Positions 26,081 through 34,169 are shown, counted from the first letter of the stretch. The stretch: 50,503 nt of DNA from an uncultured Clostridia bacterium (GCA_937874275.1 CALNAU010000027.1:1-50503); one strand, 5' to 3'. Numbers and translations are program-made. Notes: generated by a model not told the origin, from the sequence alone.

Positions 26081-26766
26081 GCGCGCACCTGTTCCCCCCT
26101 GCGGGGCATCGGCTGTATGTCATTGTCGGGCCGTATGGCTCGGGCAAAACCGAAGTAGCCATCAACCTTGCCCTGCGCTTGGCGGCCCAAGGCCGGCACC
26201 CTGCGCTGGCCGATTTGGATATCGTCAACCCGTATTTCCGTTCCCGCGAAAAGGCCGACCTGCTGGAGGCGGCCGGTGTGCGGGTTATCGCCCCTTCCCC
26301 CGCCACGGCGGCGGCCGACCTGCCCGCCCTGCCCGCGGCTGTGTGGCAGGCCATCATGGGGGAGGATCTGACCGGCGTGCTGGACGTGGGCGGTGACCGC
26401 AACGGCGCGCGGGTGCTGGCCGGTTTCGCCCAGCAGATTGAGGCCCAGCGCCCCGCCGTGTGGTATGTACTCAACCGGGCTAGGCCGGACAACCGCTCGC
26501 CCCAGCAAGCGCTGCGCAGCCTGCGGGAGGTAGAGGCCTACGCCAATCTGCGCGTCAATGGCATCCTCAGCAACTCGCATCTGCTGCACGAAACCACCGC
26601 TGACCTGGTGCGCGACGGCGCGGCTTTCGCGCAGGAGGTCGCTCACCTGGCGAACCTGCCCATTGTGTGCCACGCATTTCCGCAGGCGCTGGCCGATGAG
26701 CTGCACGACCTGCAACCCCAACTGCCCCTCACCCTGTACATGAACCGTCCCTGGGAAACCAGTTAG
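26077..26766 (+). CDS. P-loop ATPase of unknown role in the 2-oxoacid oxidoreductase operon
   Basis: 229 residues. Walker A GPYGSGKTEVA lies at residues 19-29; LADLDIVNPYFRSREK near 47-62 looks like the switch region of ParA/MinD/CobB-type (SIMIBI) NTPases, and GVLDVGGDRNGARVL near 104 resembles a Walker B/switch II. No membrane segment. It sits between buk and the ferredoxin gene, overlapping buk by four bases (ATGA). The position suggests a role in maturation or regulation of the oxidoreductase, for example cofactor insertion, but this is inference. I know no characterised member. Confidence 0.75.
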   Translation: MSAHLFPPAGHRLYVIVGPYGSGKTEVAINLALRLAAQGRHPALADLDIVNPYFRSREKADLLEAAGVRVIAPSPATAAADLPALPAAVWQAIMGEDLTGVLDVGGDRNGARVLAGFAQQIEAQRPAVWYVLNRARPDNRSPQQALRSLREVEAYANLRVNGILSNSHLLHETTADLVRDGAAFAQEVAHLANLPIVCHAFPQALADELHDLQPQLPLTLYMNRPWETS

Positions 26767-26785
26767 CAAACGATAAGGAGAGCGC

Positions 26786-27010
26786 ATGAAAGCAAAGGTT
26801 ACCTTCAACCTCGACCGCTGCAAGGGCTGCGGACTGTGCGTCAGCGTATGCCCCAAGCACATCCTCAGCCTGGATGAGACTGTCACCAACGTCAAGGGGT
26901 ATCACCCCTCGGGCATCATCGATCAGGACAAGTGCATCGCCTGCGGCAACTGCGCGCGCATCTGCCCGGACTCGGTGATCACGGTCGAAAAATTCCCGGA
27001 GGACAAATAG
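26786..27010 (+). CDS. 2-oxoacid:ferredoxin oxidoreductase, ferredoxin-like delta subunit
   Basis: 74 residues with two complete [4Fe-4S] motifs: C12-x2-C15-x2-C18-x3-C22-P and C50-x2-C53-x2-C56-x3-C60-P. In four-subunit 2-oxoacid oxidoreductases this subunit carries electrons from the thiamine site to external ferredoxin. It is the first of the D-alpha-beta-gamma block, with one base between its stop and the next ATG, and has AAGGAG upstream. Confidence 0.92.
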   Translation: MKAKVTFNLDRCKGCGLCVSVCPKHILSLDETVTNVKGYHPSGIIDQDKCIACGNCARICPDSVITVEKFPEDK

Positions 27011-27011
27011 C

Positions 27012-28082
27012 ATGCAGAAGGAACTATGGAAGGGCAATGAGGCCATCGCCGAAGCCGCGGTGCGCGCCGGGTGCGACGCCTACTTCGGCTACCCCATCAC
27101 CCCGCAAAACGAGATACCCGAGTATATGAGCCGCCGCATGCAGGAAGAAAACCGCGTGTTTGTGCAGGCGGAGAGCGAGCTTGCAGCCATCAACATGGTG
27201 TACGGCGCGGCCGCGGCCGGTATGCGTGCCATGACCTCCTCCTCCTCGCCGGGCATCAGCCTCAAGCAGGAGGGCATCAGCTACCTCATCGGCGCGGAGC
27301 TGCCCGCCGTTATCGTCAACATGATGCGCGGCGGCCCCGGCCTGGGCACCATACAGCCCAGCCAGTCGGACTATTTTCAGGCCACCCGCAGCCCCGGCCA
27401 TGGCGACGGGCACATGATTGTGCTGGCCCCCAGCGGCATTCAGGAGGCCGTGGACCTGATGCAGGATTCCTTCGACCTGGCCGACCGCTGGCGCACACCG
27501 GTGATGATGCTGGCCGATGGCATGATAGGCCAGATGATGGAGCCCATCGCGTGGAAGCAGCGCCCCGCGGCACCCGCTGTGGACAAGCCCTGGGCCACTA
27601 CCGGCCAGGGAGAGCGCGGGCACACCAACTTTGTTACCTCGCTGCGGCTGGACTCGGTGGATAACGAGGCCTTCAACGAAGCCTTGCAGCAAAAGTACGC
27701 GGACATCGGCCGTCAGAAAACCCGCTACGAGGAGGTGGACTGCGAGGACGCGGAGCTGATTCTGGTCGCCTTTGGCACCACGGCGCGCATCGCACTGTCT
27801 GCCGCGCGCAAGCTGCGCCAGGAGGGCATCCGGGCCGGTCTCTTCCGCCCCATCACGCTATGGCCCTTCCCCACGCTGGCACTACAGCAGGTGGCAGGCC
27901 GCCCCAATGTACGCGCGGTATTGACGGTGGAGATGTCCGCCGGGCAAATGGTGGAGGATGTGCGCCTGGCGCTTTGCGGCGCCAAGCCCGTGCACTTCTT
28001 TGGCCGCACCGGCGGCATGATTCCCGAGCCTGCGCAGGTCGCGCAGGAAATCCGCCGCATCCTCAAGGAGGAACAAGCATGA
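27012..28082 (+). CDS. 2-oxoacid:ferredoxin oxidoreductase alpha subunit (VorB/KorA-like)
   Basis: 356 residues. It contains the pyrimidine-binding domain (WKGNEAIAEAAVRAGCDAYFGYPITPQNE) and, from about residue 235, the transketolase C-terminal-like domain (ELILVAFGTTARIALSAARKL). It supports the thiamine diphosphate site that oxidises 2-oxoacids to acyl-CoA and CO2. Whether the substrate is 2-oxoisovalerate (VOR) or 2-oxoglutarate (KOR) cannot be read directly; butyrate kinase and leucine dehydrogenase alongside favour branched-chain 2-oxoacids. Overlaps the next gene by four bases. Confidence 0.9.
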   Translation: MQKELWKGNEAIAEAAVRAGCDAYFGYPITPQNEIPEYMSRRMQEENRVFVQAESELAAINMVYGAAAAGMRAMTSSSSPGISLKQEGISYLIGAELPAVIVNMMRGGPGLGTIQPSQSDYFQATRSPGHGDGHMIVLAPSGIQEAVDLMQDSFDLADRWRTPVMMLADGMIGQMMEPIAWKQRPAAPAVDKPWATTGQGERGHTNFVTSLRLDSVDNEAFNEALQQKYADIGRQKTRYEEVDCEDAELILVAFGTTARIALSAARKLRQEGIRAGLFRPITLWPFPTLALQQVAGRPNVRAVLTVEMSAGQMVEDVRLALCGAKPVHFFGRTGGMIPEPAQVAQEIRRILKEEQA

Positions 28083-28828
28083 GCCAGATTGTTTATCAGC
28101 GCAGCGCGGGCCTGCAGGACGTGGAGACCCACTACTGCCCCGGTTGCCACCACGGCATCATCCATAAGCTTATCGCCGAAACGTTGGTTGAGCTGGACCT
28201 GTGCGCAAGCGCCGTAGGCATCTGCCCGGTGGGCTGCGCCGTGTACGCCGGCAACTACCTCAACTGCGACTTTATTGAGGCTGCCCATGGCCGCGCGCCC
28301 GCTGTCGCCACCGGCGTTAAGCGCACCCGCCCCAACCTGCCCGTATTCACCTATCAGGGGGATGGCGACCTGGCTGCCATCGGTGCTGCCGAAATCATGC
28401 ACGCGGCCATGCGCGGCGAGAAGTTCACTACCATTTTTGTCAACAACGCCATCTATGGCATGACGGGCGGCCAGATGGCCCCCACCACGTTGGAGGGACA
28501 GAAATCCACCACCTCGCAGCTGGGGCGCGACCGCCAGCATCATGGCCTGCCCGTGCGCATGGCCGAGCTGCTGAGCACGCTGGACGGCATGGCCTATGCC
28601 GAGCGCGTGTGCGTGGCCGATATGCCCAGCCTGCACAAGGCCAAGCGCGCCATCAAGAAGGCGTTCACTTTGCAAATGCAGGGCATTGGCTTCACTTTTG
28701 TGGAGGTGCTGTCCACCTGCCCCACCAACTGGGGCATGTCCCCCGTGGCCGCCGGCCAGTGGGTAAAGGACACCATGACCCAGTACTACCCGCTGGGCGT
28801 CATCAAGGATGTGGAGGGCACGCTATGA
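28079..28828 (+). CDS. 2-oxoacid:ferredoxin oxidoreductase beta subunit (thiamine diphosphate-binding)
   Basis: 249 residues from the ATG at 28079, right behind AAGGAGG; the longer frame from 27860 is out-of-phase sequence of the alpha gene. YCPGCHHGIIHKL near 16-28 is the TPP-enzyme N-terminal motif, and TYQGDGDLAAIG followed by FVNNAIYGMTGGQMAPTT (residues about 97-140) is the GDG-N magnesium/thiamine site. It performs the decarboxylation step. Overlaps both neighbours (ATGA at each end). Confidence 0.92.
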   Translation: MSQIVYQRSAGLQDVETHYCPGCHHGIIHKLIAETLVELDLCASAVGICPVGCAVYAGNYLNCDFIEAAHGRAPAVATGVKRTRPNLPVFTYQGDGDLAAIGAAEIMHAAMRGEKFTTIFVNNAIYGMTGGQMAPTTLEGQKSTTSQLGRDRQHHGLPVRMAELLSTLDGMAYAERVCVADMPSLHKAKRAIKKAFTLQMQGIGFTFVEVLSTCPTNWGMSPVAAGQWVKDTMTQYYPLGVIKDVEGTL

Positions 28829-29361
28829 CGCGGGAAATCATCATCGCCGGCTTTGGCGGCCAGGGCGTCATGTCCATGGGCAAAACGCTGGTAGAGGCCG
28901 GCATGGCCGAGGGGTACAACGTCTCCTGGGTGCCAAGCTATGGGCCGGAAATGCGCGGCGGCACCGCCAACTGCGCGGTGGTTATCTCAGACGAGCCCGT
29001 AGGCTCGCCCCTGGTGGTGCAGCCCAACGAGCTGATTGCCATGAACGGCCCCTCGCTGAAGAAGTTTGAGCCCCATGTTGAAGAGGGCGGCCTGATACTG
29101 GTCAACTCCTCCCAGGCGCTGGAAAAGGTGCACCGCACGGATGTGCGCGCCTTCTACGTGCCCAGCATGGAGGAGGCGGGCAAGCTGGGCAACTTCAAGG
29201 TGGCCAACATGGTGATGTTGGGCGCCTACATCGCCGCCACCGGCGCGCTGAAGATGGAGACGCTGGAGCAAATGCTGTCGCGCATCTTCACAGGCAGCAA
29301 GGCACCGCTGGTCGCCCTCAACATCCAGGCGCTGCAGGCCGGGGCCGCGCACATCAAGTAA
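28825..29361 (+). CDS. 2-oxoacid:ferredoxin oxidoreductase gamma subunit
   Basis: 178 residues. The start EIIIAGFGGQGVMSMGKTL and the MRGGTANCAVVIS stretch near residues 45-57 are the hallmark of the catalytic gamma domain that binds the CoA side and joins alpha and beta. It begins inside the beta stop (ATGA), showing tight translational coupling. Last gene of the operon; a strong bidirectional terminator follows 22 bases after its stop. Confidence 0.92.
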   Translation: MTREIIIAGFGGQGVMSMGKTLVEAGMAEGYNVSWVPSYGPEMRGGTANCAVVISDEPVGSPLVVQPNELIAMNGPSLKKFEPHVEEGGLILVNSSQALEKVHRTDVRAFYVPSMEEAGKLGNFKVANMVMLGAYIAATGALKMETLEQMLSRIFTGSKAPLVALNIQALQAGAAHIK

Positions 29362-29378
29362 TCCACATATCCATAGGT

Positions 29379-29413
29379 ACGTAAAAACGGGCCATGACGG
29401 CCCGTTTTTGCGT
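29379..29413. terminator. Strong bidirectional terminator between the oxidoreductase and met operons
   Basis: AAAAACGGGCC and GGCCCGTTTTT form a perfect 11-bp stem with the loop ATGAC, extended by ACGT/GCGT with one wobble. A- and T-runs give U-tails in both directions, ending both convergent operons. Confidence 0.95.
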
Positions 29414-29431
29414 ATCAACCAAGTTTGTTTA

Positions 29432-30265
29432 TTATTGAGCGGGCACCTCAAACACCGGGATGACGCCGCCGGCGAAGTCCGGGTTGGTGAGGATATAGTC
29501 CTTCACCTTCTGGCTGTACAGCACCTTCTTGAGGGCCTCGACATAGTCGGCGTTCTCATCGCCAGCCTTGACGACCACATAGTTGGTGTAGGTCTTGCCG
29601 GCATCGCCTTCCGCCGGCTCCAGGAACAGGGCATCCTCGGCAGGGCTCAGGCCGGCGTCGATGGCAAAGTTGCCGTTGATGACCGCGAAGGCCACGTCGC
29701 CCAGGGAGGCGGGGATCAGTTCAGCGTTCAGCTCCACAATCTCCAGATTCTTGGGGTTCTCCTTGATGTCTAGCGCGGTGACGGAGCTATCGGGGCCCAC
29801 ATCCTCCGCCAGCTTGATCAGCCCGGCAGACTGCAGCAGCAGCAGGGCGCGGGTCTCGTTGGAGGGGTCGTTGGTGACGGCAATCTTGTCGCCTTCGGCC
29901 AGCTCATCCAGCGCCTTCTTGGTGCCGGCATACAGGCCATAGGGCTCGTAGTGCACGGGAATGGCGGCCGCCAGCTGGGCATCGGCGGCGGCGTTCTTGT
30001 TGTACTCGTTGAGGAAGGGCAGATGCTGGAAGTAGTTGGCATTCAGCTCGCCCGAGGCAGTGGCGGGGTTGGGCAGCACATAGTCGGTGAAGGTGAGGAT
30101 TTCCAGGTCAAAGCCCAGGGCCTTGAGGTCTTCCACGACCTGCTCGAGAATCAGCACATGGGGGCTGGGGGTGGCGCCGATGACGACCTTCTTGTTCTCG
30201 GCCAGCACGGAGGCAGCCGACAGGGTGAGGCCCAGAACCAGGGCCAGAGCGATCAACTTTTTCAT
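29432..30265 (-). CDS. metQ: Methionine ABC transporter substrate-binding protein (MetQ/NlpA family), without lipobox
   Basis: 277 residues, the family length. After the signal sequence come IGATPSPHVLILEQVV, LNANYFQHLPFLNEYN and IAVTNDPSNETRALLLLQ, all typical of MetQ. It binds methionine for MetNI. Oddly the signal peptide (KKLIALALVLGLTLSAASVLAEN) has no lipobox cysteine, and the whole protein contains no cysteine, so it cannot be a normal lipoprotein. A signal peptidase I site after VLA is plausible, which in a monoderm would leave it unanchored. GAAAGGAG precedes the ATG. Third gene of metN-metI-metQ, 31 bases after metI. Confidence 0.92.
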   Translation of the reverse strand: MKKLIALALVLGLTLSAASVLAENKKVVIGATPSPHVLILEQVVEDLKALGFDLEILTFTDYVLPNPATASGELNANYFQHLPFLNEYNKNAAADAQLAAAIPVHYEPYGLYAGTKKALDELAEGDKIAVTNDPSNETRALLLLQSAGLIKLAEDVGPDSSVTALDIKENPKNLEIVELNAELIPASLGDVAFAVINGNFAIDAGLSPAEDALFLEPAEGDAGKTYTNYVVVKAGDENADYVEALKKVLYSQKVKDYILTNPDFAGGVIPVFEVPAQ

Positions 30266-30296
30266 GGGGTTTCTCCTTTCTAATGGGGCACGCTTG

Positions 30297-30959
30297 TCAG
30301 CGTTTTCTGTGGTCGATGGAGCGGGTATAGCGGTTGCCGGTGATGGTGATAAGCTGCACCAGGGCGACCAAGGCGATGGAGGCCGCGTACATGATGTCCA
30401 TGCGGCGCAGGTTCAGCCCCTTGGTGATGGCGATGGCGCCCAGCCCGCCGCCGCCGGCAGCGGAGGCCATGGCCGTATAGCCCAGGATGGTGACGGTGAC
30501 AATGGCAGCACCATTGAGCAGGGAGGGCATGGCTTCCGGAATCATCACCTTGAAGATAATCTGCGCGGTGGTGGATCCCATGGACTGGGCGGCCTCGATG
30601 ACGCCGCGGTCCACCTCGTTGAGGCTACCTTCCACCATGCGCGCCACATAGGGAAAGGCGCTGATGACCAGCGGGAATATCAGACTGCGGGTGCCAATGC
30701 CGCTGCCCATCACCAGGCGTGTAATCGGAATCAGCATGGCCAGCAGGATGATGAAGGGGATGGAGCGCAGGAAGTTGATGACCACGCCGAGGGCCGCGTT
30801 GAGGCGAACCCGGGGCAGGATGTGGTCGCGCCCCGTGATGACAAACAGAATGCCCAGCGGCATACCGATGAGATAGGCCAAAATGGTAGACGGGATGGTC
30901 ATGTACAGCGTATCCCAAAGGCCGCCCAGCAGCAGATCCGCCCATTGTGCCTGACTCAT
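30297..30959 (-). CDS. metI: Methionine ABC transporter permease
   Basis: 220 residues with about five membrane helices. The EAA-type motif for contact with the ATPase is visible as EAAQSMGSTTAQIIFKVMIP near residues 135-154. LGYTAMASAAGGGGLGAIAI near 172-191 is characteristic of MetI. Its ATG lies within the metN stop (4-bp overlap). It imports D- or L-methionine together with MetN and MetQ. Confidence 0.94.
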   Translation of the reverse strand: MSQAQWADLLLGGLWDTLYMTIPSTILAYLIGMPLGILFVITGRDHILPRVRLNAALGVVINFLRSIPFIILLAMLIPITRLVMGSGIGTRSLIFPLVISAFPYVARMVEGSLNEVDRGVIEAAQSMGSTTAQIIFKVMIPEAMPSLLNGAAIVTVTILGYTAMASAAGGGGLGAIAITKGLNLRRMDIMYAASIALVALVQLITITGNRYTRSIDHRKR

Positions 30960-31966
30960 TGTATATTCACCTCCTTGACCGGGATGTTCTCCTGCTGGAG
31001 GAAGCGCAGCACCGCCTGTTTGGTGCCCTCGTCCTCCGGCGTGCGGATGAGCATCTGGCCATAGGTTTTGCCGCCAATCTGCTTCATATCCGCCGACAGG
31101 ATGTTGACCATGATGCCGTGTTCCTTGACCAGTGTCGCGATCACCGGCCGGTCCACGGAGGAGCCGTCAAACACCAGGCGCAGCGCGGGGCCGGTGGGCT
31201 CGTCCTGGGGATCCTGGGGCGCGGCGCCAAACAGCCTGCGCCCGGCTTCCGACTTGGTGTGCATAAACACCTCGTCTACCGTGCCCTCCTCCGCGATGCG
31301 CCCGCCATCCAATATGGTGACCCGGTCACAAATCTGGCGGATGACGGCCATCTCGTGGGTGATGAGGATTATGGTGATGCCAAGCCGGCGGTTGATGTCC
31401 TGCAACAGGCTCAGGATGGCCTGGGTGGTCATGGGGTCCAGCGCGCTGGTGGCCTCGTCGCTCAGCAGCACCTCCGGGTCGCTGGCCAGGGCACGGGCAA
31501 TGGCCACGCGCTGGCGCTGTCCGCCGGACAGCTGCGCCGGATAGGCGTTCACCCTGTCCTCCAGCCCCACGATTTTCAGCAGCTCGATGACCCGCGCATC
31601 GGCCTTGCGCCGGGCGACACCGGCGATTTCCAGGGGGTAGCGCACATTTTCGCCCACGGTGCGCTGCATCAGCAGGTTGAACTGCTGGAAAATCATGCTC
31701 ACCTTGCGCCGCAGCTGCAGCAAGTCGGCCTTGCTCATGGTGAGGATATCCTGCCCGTGGTAGAGGATGCTGCCGCTGTTGGGCGTATCCAGCCGGTTGA
31801 TGCAGCGAATCAGGGTGGACTTGCCTGCCCCGCTCATGCCGATGACGCCGTAGATCTCCCCCTTGTGCACGTTGAGGTCAACGTGGTCGAGCGCTACGAC
31901 CTCGCCCTCGGGCGTGCTGTATATCTTGGAGAGATCCCGTATCTGGATCAGCGGCTGTTGCGGCAA
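30956..31966 (-). CDS. metN: Methionine ABC transporter ATP-binding protein
   Basis: 336 residues from a TTG start at 31966, eight bases after AAGGAGG; an upstream ATG frame adds 19 residues unlike the family. Walker A GMSGAGKST near residue 43, LSGGQRQRVAIARAL signature and Walker B LLSDEATSALDP are intact. The C-terminal NIL domain (about 250-336, ending VKEVNIQ) is the methionine-sensing regulatory domain of MetN, giving feedback inhibition. First structural gene of the operon, expressed from the promoter at 32163-32191 through a 24-codon leader ORF. Confidence 0.94.
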   Translation of the reverse strand: MPQQPLIQIRDLSKIYSTPEGEVVALDHVDLNVHKGEIYGVIGMSGAGKSTLIRCINRLDTPNSGSILYHGQDILTMSKADLLQLRRKVSMIFQQFNLLMQRTVGENVRYPLEIAGVARRKADARVIELLKIVGLEDRVNAYPAQLSGGQRQRVAIARALASDPEVLLSDEATSALDPMTTQAILSLLQDINRRLGITIILITHEMAVIRQICDRVTILDGGRIAEEGTVDEVFMHTKSEAGRRLFGAAPQDPQDEPTGPALRLVFDGSSVDRPVIATLVKEHGIMVNILSADMKQIGGKTYGQMLIRTPEDEGTKQAVLRFLQQENIPVKEVNIQ

Positions 31967-32001
31967 AACGTGTTCCTCCTTGGTGTTGACGGCATACAAA
32001 T

Positions 32002-32030
32002 AGCCCGCTTCGCACTTATGCAAGCGGGCT
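32002..32030 (-). terminator. Attenuator-like hairpin before metN
   Basis: AAGCGGGCT/AGCCCGCTT arms with an inner GCA/TGC pair form a 12-bp stem with one bulge, 35 bases before the metN start. The following RNA is only moderately U-rich (AUUUGUAU), so it could be a weak terminator. Bases 32011-32019 can instead pair with 32066-32074 in the leader ORF. Confidence 0.55.
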
Positions 32031-32048
32031 TGAGTGTCCTGTCTAAGA

Positions 32049-32123
32049 TCAAGCGGCGCGACGCAATAAGCGCGGTGTGGAGCTGCGCATCATCATAGAC
32101 ATTCGCATGGTATGCCTCGTCAT
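32049..32123 (-). CDS. Met-rich leader peptide of the metNIQ operon
   Basis: A 24-codon ORF with an ideal ribosome binding site (GGAAGGAGGG, seven bases before ATG), lying between the met promoter and metN. Six of its codons are Met, five in a row of seven codons (MRMSMMM, residues 6-12); the C-terminal part is Arg/Leu-rich (PRLLRRAA). Met-codon clustering before a methionine importer is what ribosome-mediated attenuation would need. A ribosome stalled at codons 6-12 leaves codons 17-20 (32074-32066) free to pair with the loop of the downstream hairpin; one that finishes covers them. No S-box or T-box motif is present. Too short for family assignment. Confidence 0.65.
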   Translation of the reverse strand: MTRHTMRMSMMMRSSTPRLLRRAA

Positions 32124-32162
32124 GACACAGCCCTCCTTCCGCAGCTTTCGCTTGATGGGGGC

Positions 32163-32191
32163 ATTGTAGCCCCTCCGTTGCTCCCTGTCAA
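32163..32191 (-). promoter_or_regulatory. metNIQ promoter
   Basis: Minus strand: TTGACA (32191-32186), exactly 17 bases, TACAAT (32168-32163). Near-consensus sigma-A promoter, about 40 bases before the leader ORF. Confidence 0.85.
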
Positions 32192-32249
32192 CCCCTCGCC
32201 CGCGCATAAGATGTCAAAAACTGCATCAATACAAACGGGCGAGCATCAC

Positions 32250-34169
32250 TTAGTCCTCGGCCTCCGCCATCGCGTGCTCGGCACTTTCCCACCGGGCGTA
32301 ATATTCTTCCAGCAGAGCTTTGTGCGCGCGGATATCCTCCGCCGCCTGCGCCGCAGCCAGCGGGTCGGCATAGACAGCCGGGTCGGCCAGGCGGTCCTCC
32401 AGCTGCTGCAGGCGCTCCTCCCCCGCGGCCACTGCCTCCTCGGCCTGGTCCAGCGCCTGGCGCAGGGCGTCCAGCCGCTGCTGGTCCTGGCGCAGGCGCT
32501 TGCGCTCCTTCTGTACCTCGGTGCGGGTGCGCCCGCCCAGGTCGGCATCCTCCGGGTTGCGCTGGCGCTCCAGCGCGGCCATGTAGTCGTCGTAGTTGCC
32601 GTCAAAGCTGCGGATGCCGTCCTGCTCCAGCACCAACACGCGGGAGGCAAACCGGTTGATGAAGTACCGGTCGTGGGACACGGCCAGGATGGTGCCGTCA
32701 AAATCTTCCAGCGCCTGCTCCAGCACCTCACGGGAGTCGCTGTCCAGGTGGTTGGTGGGCTCATCCAGAATGAGGAAGTTGTTGTGCTTGAGCATCAGCT
32801 TGGTGAGGGCGACACGCGCCTTCTCCCCGCCCGACAGCGCGCTGACAGGCTTGAAGACATCATCCCCGCTGAACAGGAACAACCCCAGGGCACCGCGCAC
32901 CTCGTGCTGCAGCAGCCGGGGAAAATCATCCCACACCTCGCGCAGCACCGTCTTTTCGGGTGACAGCGTCTGCTGCTTCTGGTCGTAGTAGCCAACATCC
33001 GCGTTCACGCCAAAGCGGCTGATGCCCGCATCCGGCCTAATGCGGCCCAGCAGCACCTCCAGCAGCGTGGTCTTGCCGATGCCGTTGGCGCCAATCAGCG
33101 CCGCGCGCTCGCCCGAGCGCAGCATCAGGTCAACGCCTTCAAACAGCTGCCGGTCGCCATAGGCCTTCGCCAAACCATCCACCTTCAGCGCCTCATCCCC
33201 CATGCGGCTGTAGGCCTTGAAGCTGAAGTGGATTTGCTTTTCTTCCTCCGGGCGGTCCAGCAGCTCCATGCGCTCCAGCGCCTTCTCGCGGCTCTCGGCC
33301 GCGCGGATAGACTTTTCACGGTTGAAACTGCGGTAGCGGGCGATGATGGCACGCTGGCGCTCAATCTCCTTTTGCTGCTGTGTCCAGGCGCGCGTGCGGG
33401 ATAAAAACCGCTCCTCCCGCTGCTGCATATAGCGGGTGTAGTTGCCGCGGTACTGCTCGCATTCGCCAAACAGCAGCTCGGCCATGCCGGTGCACACGCG
33501 GTCCAGAAAATAGCGGTCGTGGCTCACCACCAGCACGGCGCCGGCATAGTCATTGAGGTATTCCTCCAGCCAGTTGAGGGCCTCCAAATCCAGGTGGTTG
33601 GTGGGCTCGTCCAGCAACAGCAAATCCGGCTTCTGCAATAGCAAGCGGCCCAGGGACAGGCGCGTCAGCTCGCCGCCGGACAGCTGGCTGGCCTGCTGCT
33701 CCTGCTGCCGGCTGCTGAAGCCCAGCCCCTGCAGCACCCCCTGCGCGCGGGAGCGACAGGCATAGCCATCCGCCTGCTCAAAGCGCTCGTGCAGACGGCT
33801 GTACTCATTGCCCAGGCGCTGCAGCGCCTCTTCCCCAGCCTGCGCCATCTCGTTCTCTATCTCGCGCAGGCGCGCTTCCATGCGGAAGATGGGCTCATAT
33901 ACCCTTTCCAACTCCTTCCGCACCGTGGTACCGGGCTGCGGCTGATAGCTCTGCTCCAGATAGCCCACCACCATGCCCTTCTGCATGGCAATCTGCCCCT
34001 CGTCCGCGGCCAGGCGGCCGCTGAGGATGCGTAGCAGCGTGGTCTTCCCGCTGCCGTTCGCCCCCACCAGCCCCAGGCGCTCACCCTGATGCAGGGCAAG
34101 GCTCACATCCTTCAGCACGGTCTCCACGCCGAAGGATTTTTTGAGGTGCGCCACGGTCAGTACAATCAA
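32250..34169 (-). CDS. ABC-F family ATPase (ribosome-associated)
   Basis: 639 residues, two ABC domains without membrane segments. First: GANGSGKTTLL, LSGGELTRLSLGRLLL and LLLDEPTNHLDLEALNWLEEYL; second: GANGIGKTTLLEVL, LSGGEKARVALTKL and ILDEPTNHLDSDS. A linker of about 80 residues (P-site tRNA interaction motif region) separates them. The Uup/YdiF-like C-terminus is a long charged coiled coil (about 545-639). ABC-F proteins work on ribosomes: translation factors such as EttA/Uup, or antibiotic protection factors. The TTG start at 34169 follows GGGGAGAG. A promoter is likely: TTGCAT (34235-34230), 17 bases, TTTAAT (34212-34207). Confidence 0.9.
   Translation of the reverse strand: MIVLTVAHLKKSFGVETVLKDVSLALHQGERLGLVGANGSGKTTLLRILSGRLAADEGQIAMQKGMVVGYLEQSYQPQPGTTVRKELERVYEPIFRMEARLREIENEMAQAGEEALQRLGNEYSRLHERFEQADGYACRSRAQGVLQGLGFSSRQQEQQASQLSGGELTRLSLGRLLLQKPDLLLLDEPTNHLDLEALNWLEEYLNDYAGAVLVVSHDRYFLDRVCTGMAELLFGECEQYRGNYTRYMQQREERFLSRTRAWTQQQKEIERQRAIIARYRSFNREKSIRAAESREKALERMELLDRPEEEKQIHFSFKAYSRMGDEALKVDGLAKAYGDRQLFEGVDLMLRSGERAALIGANGIGKTTLLEVLLGRIRPDAGISRFGVNADVGYYDQKQQTLSPEKTVLREVWDDFPRLLQHEVRGALGLFLFSGDDVFKPVSALSGGEKARVALTKLMLKHNNFLILDEPTNHLDSDSREVLEQALEDFDGTILAVSHDRYFINRFASRVLVLEQDGIRSFDGNYDDYMAALERQRNPEDADLGGRTRTEVQKERKRLRQDQQRLDALRQALDQAEEAVAAGEERLQQLEDRLADPAVYADPLAAAQAAEDIRAHKALLEEYYARWESAEHAMAEAED

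Noticed and set aside
31970..32160. S-box (SAM) or T-box leader before metN
   Set aside because: No GGTGGAGGGA-type S-box core and no T-box TGGNACC bulge sequence were found in the leader.
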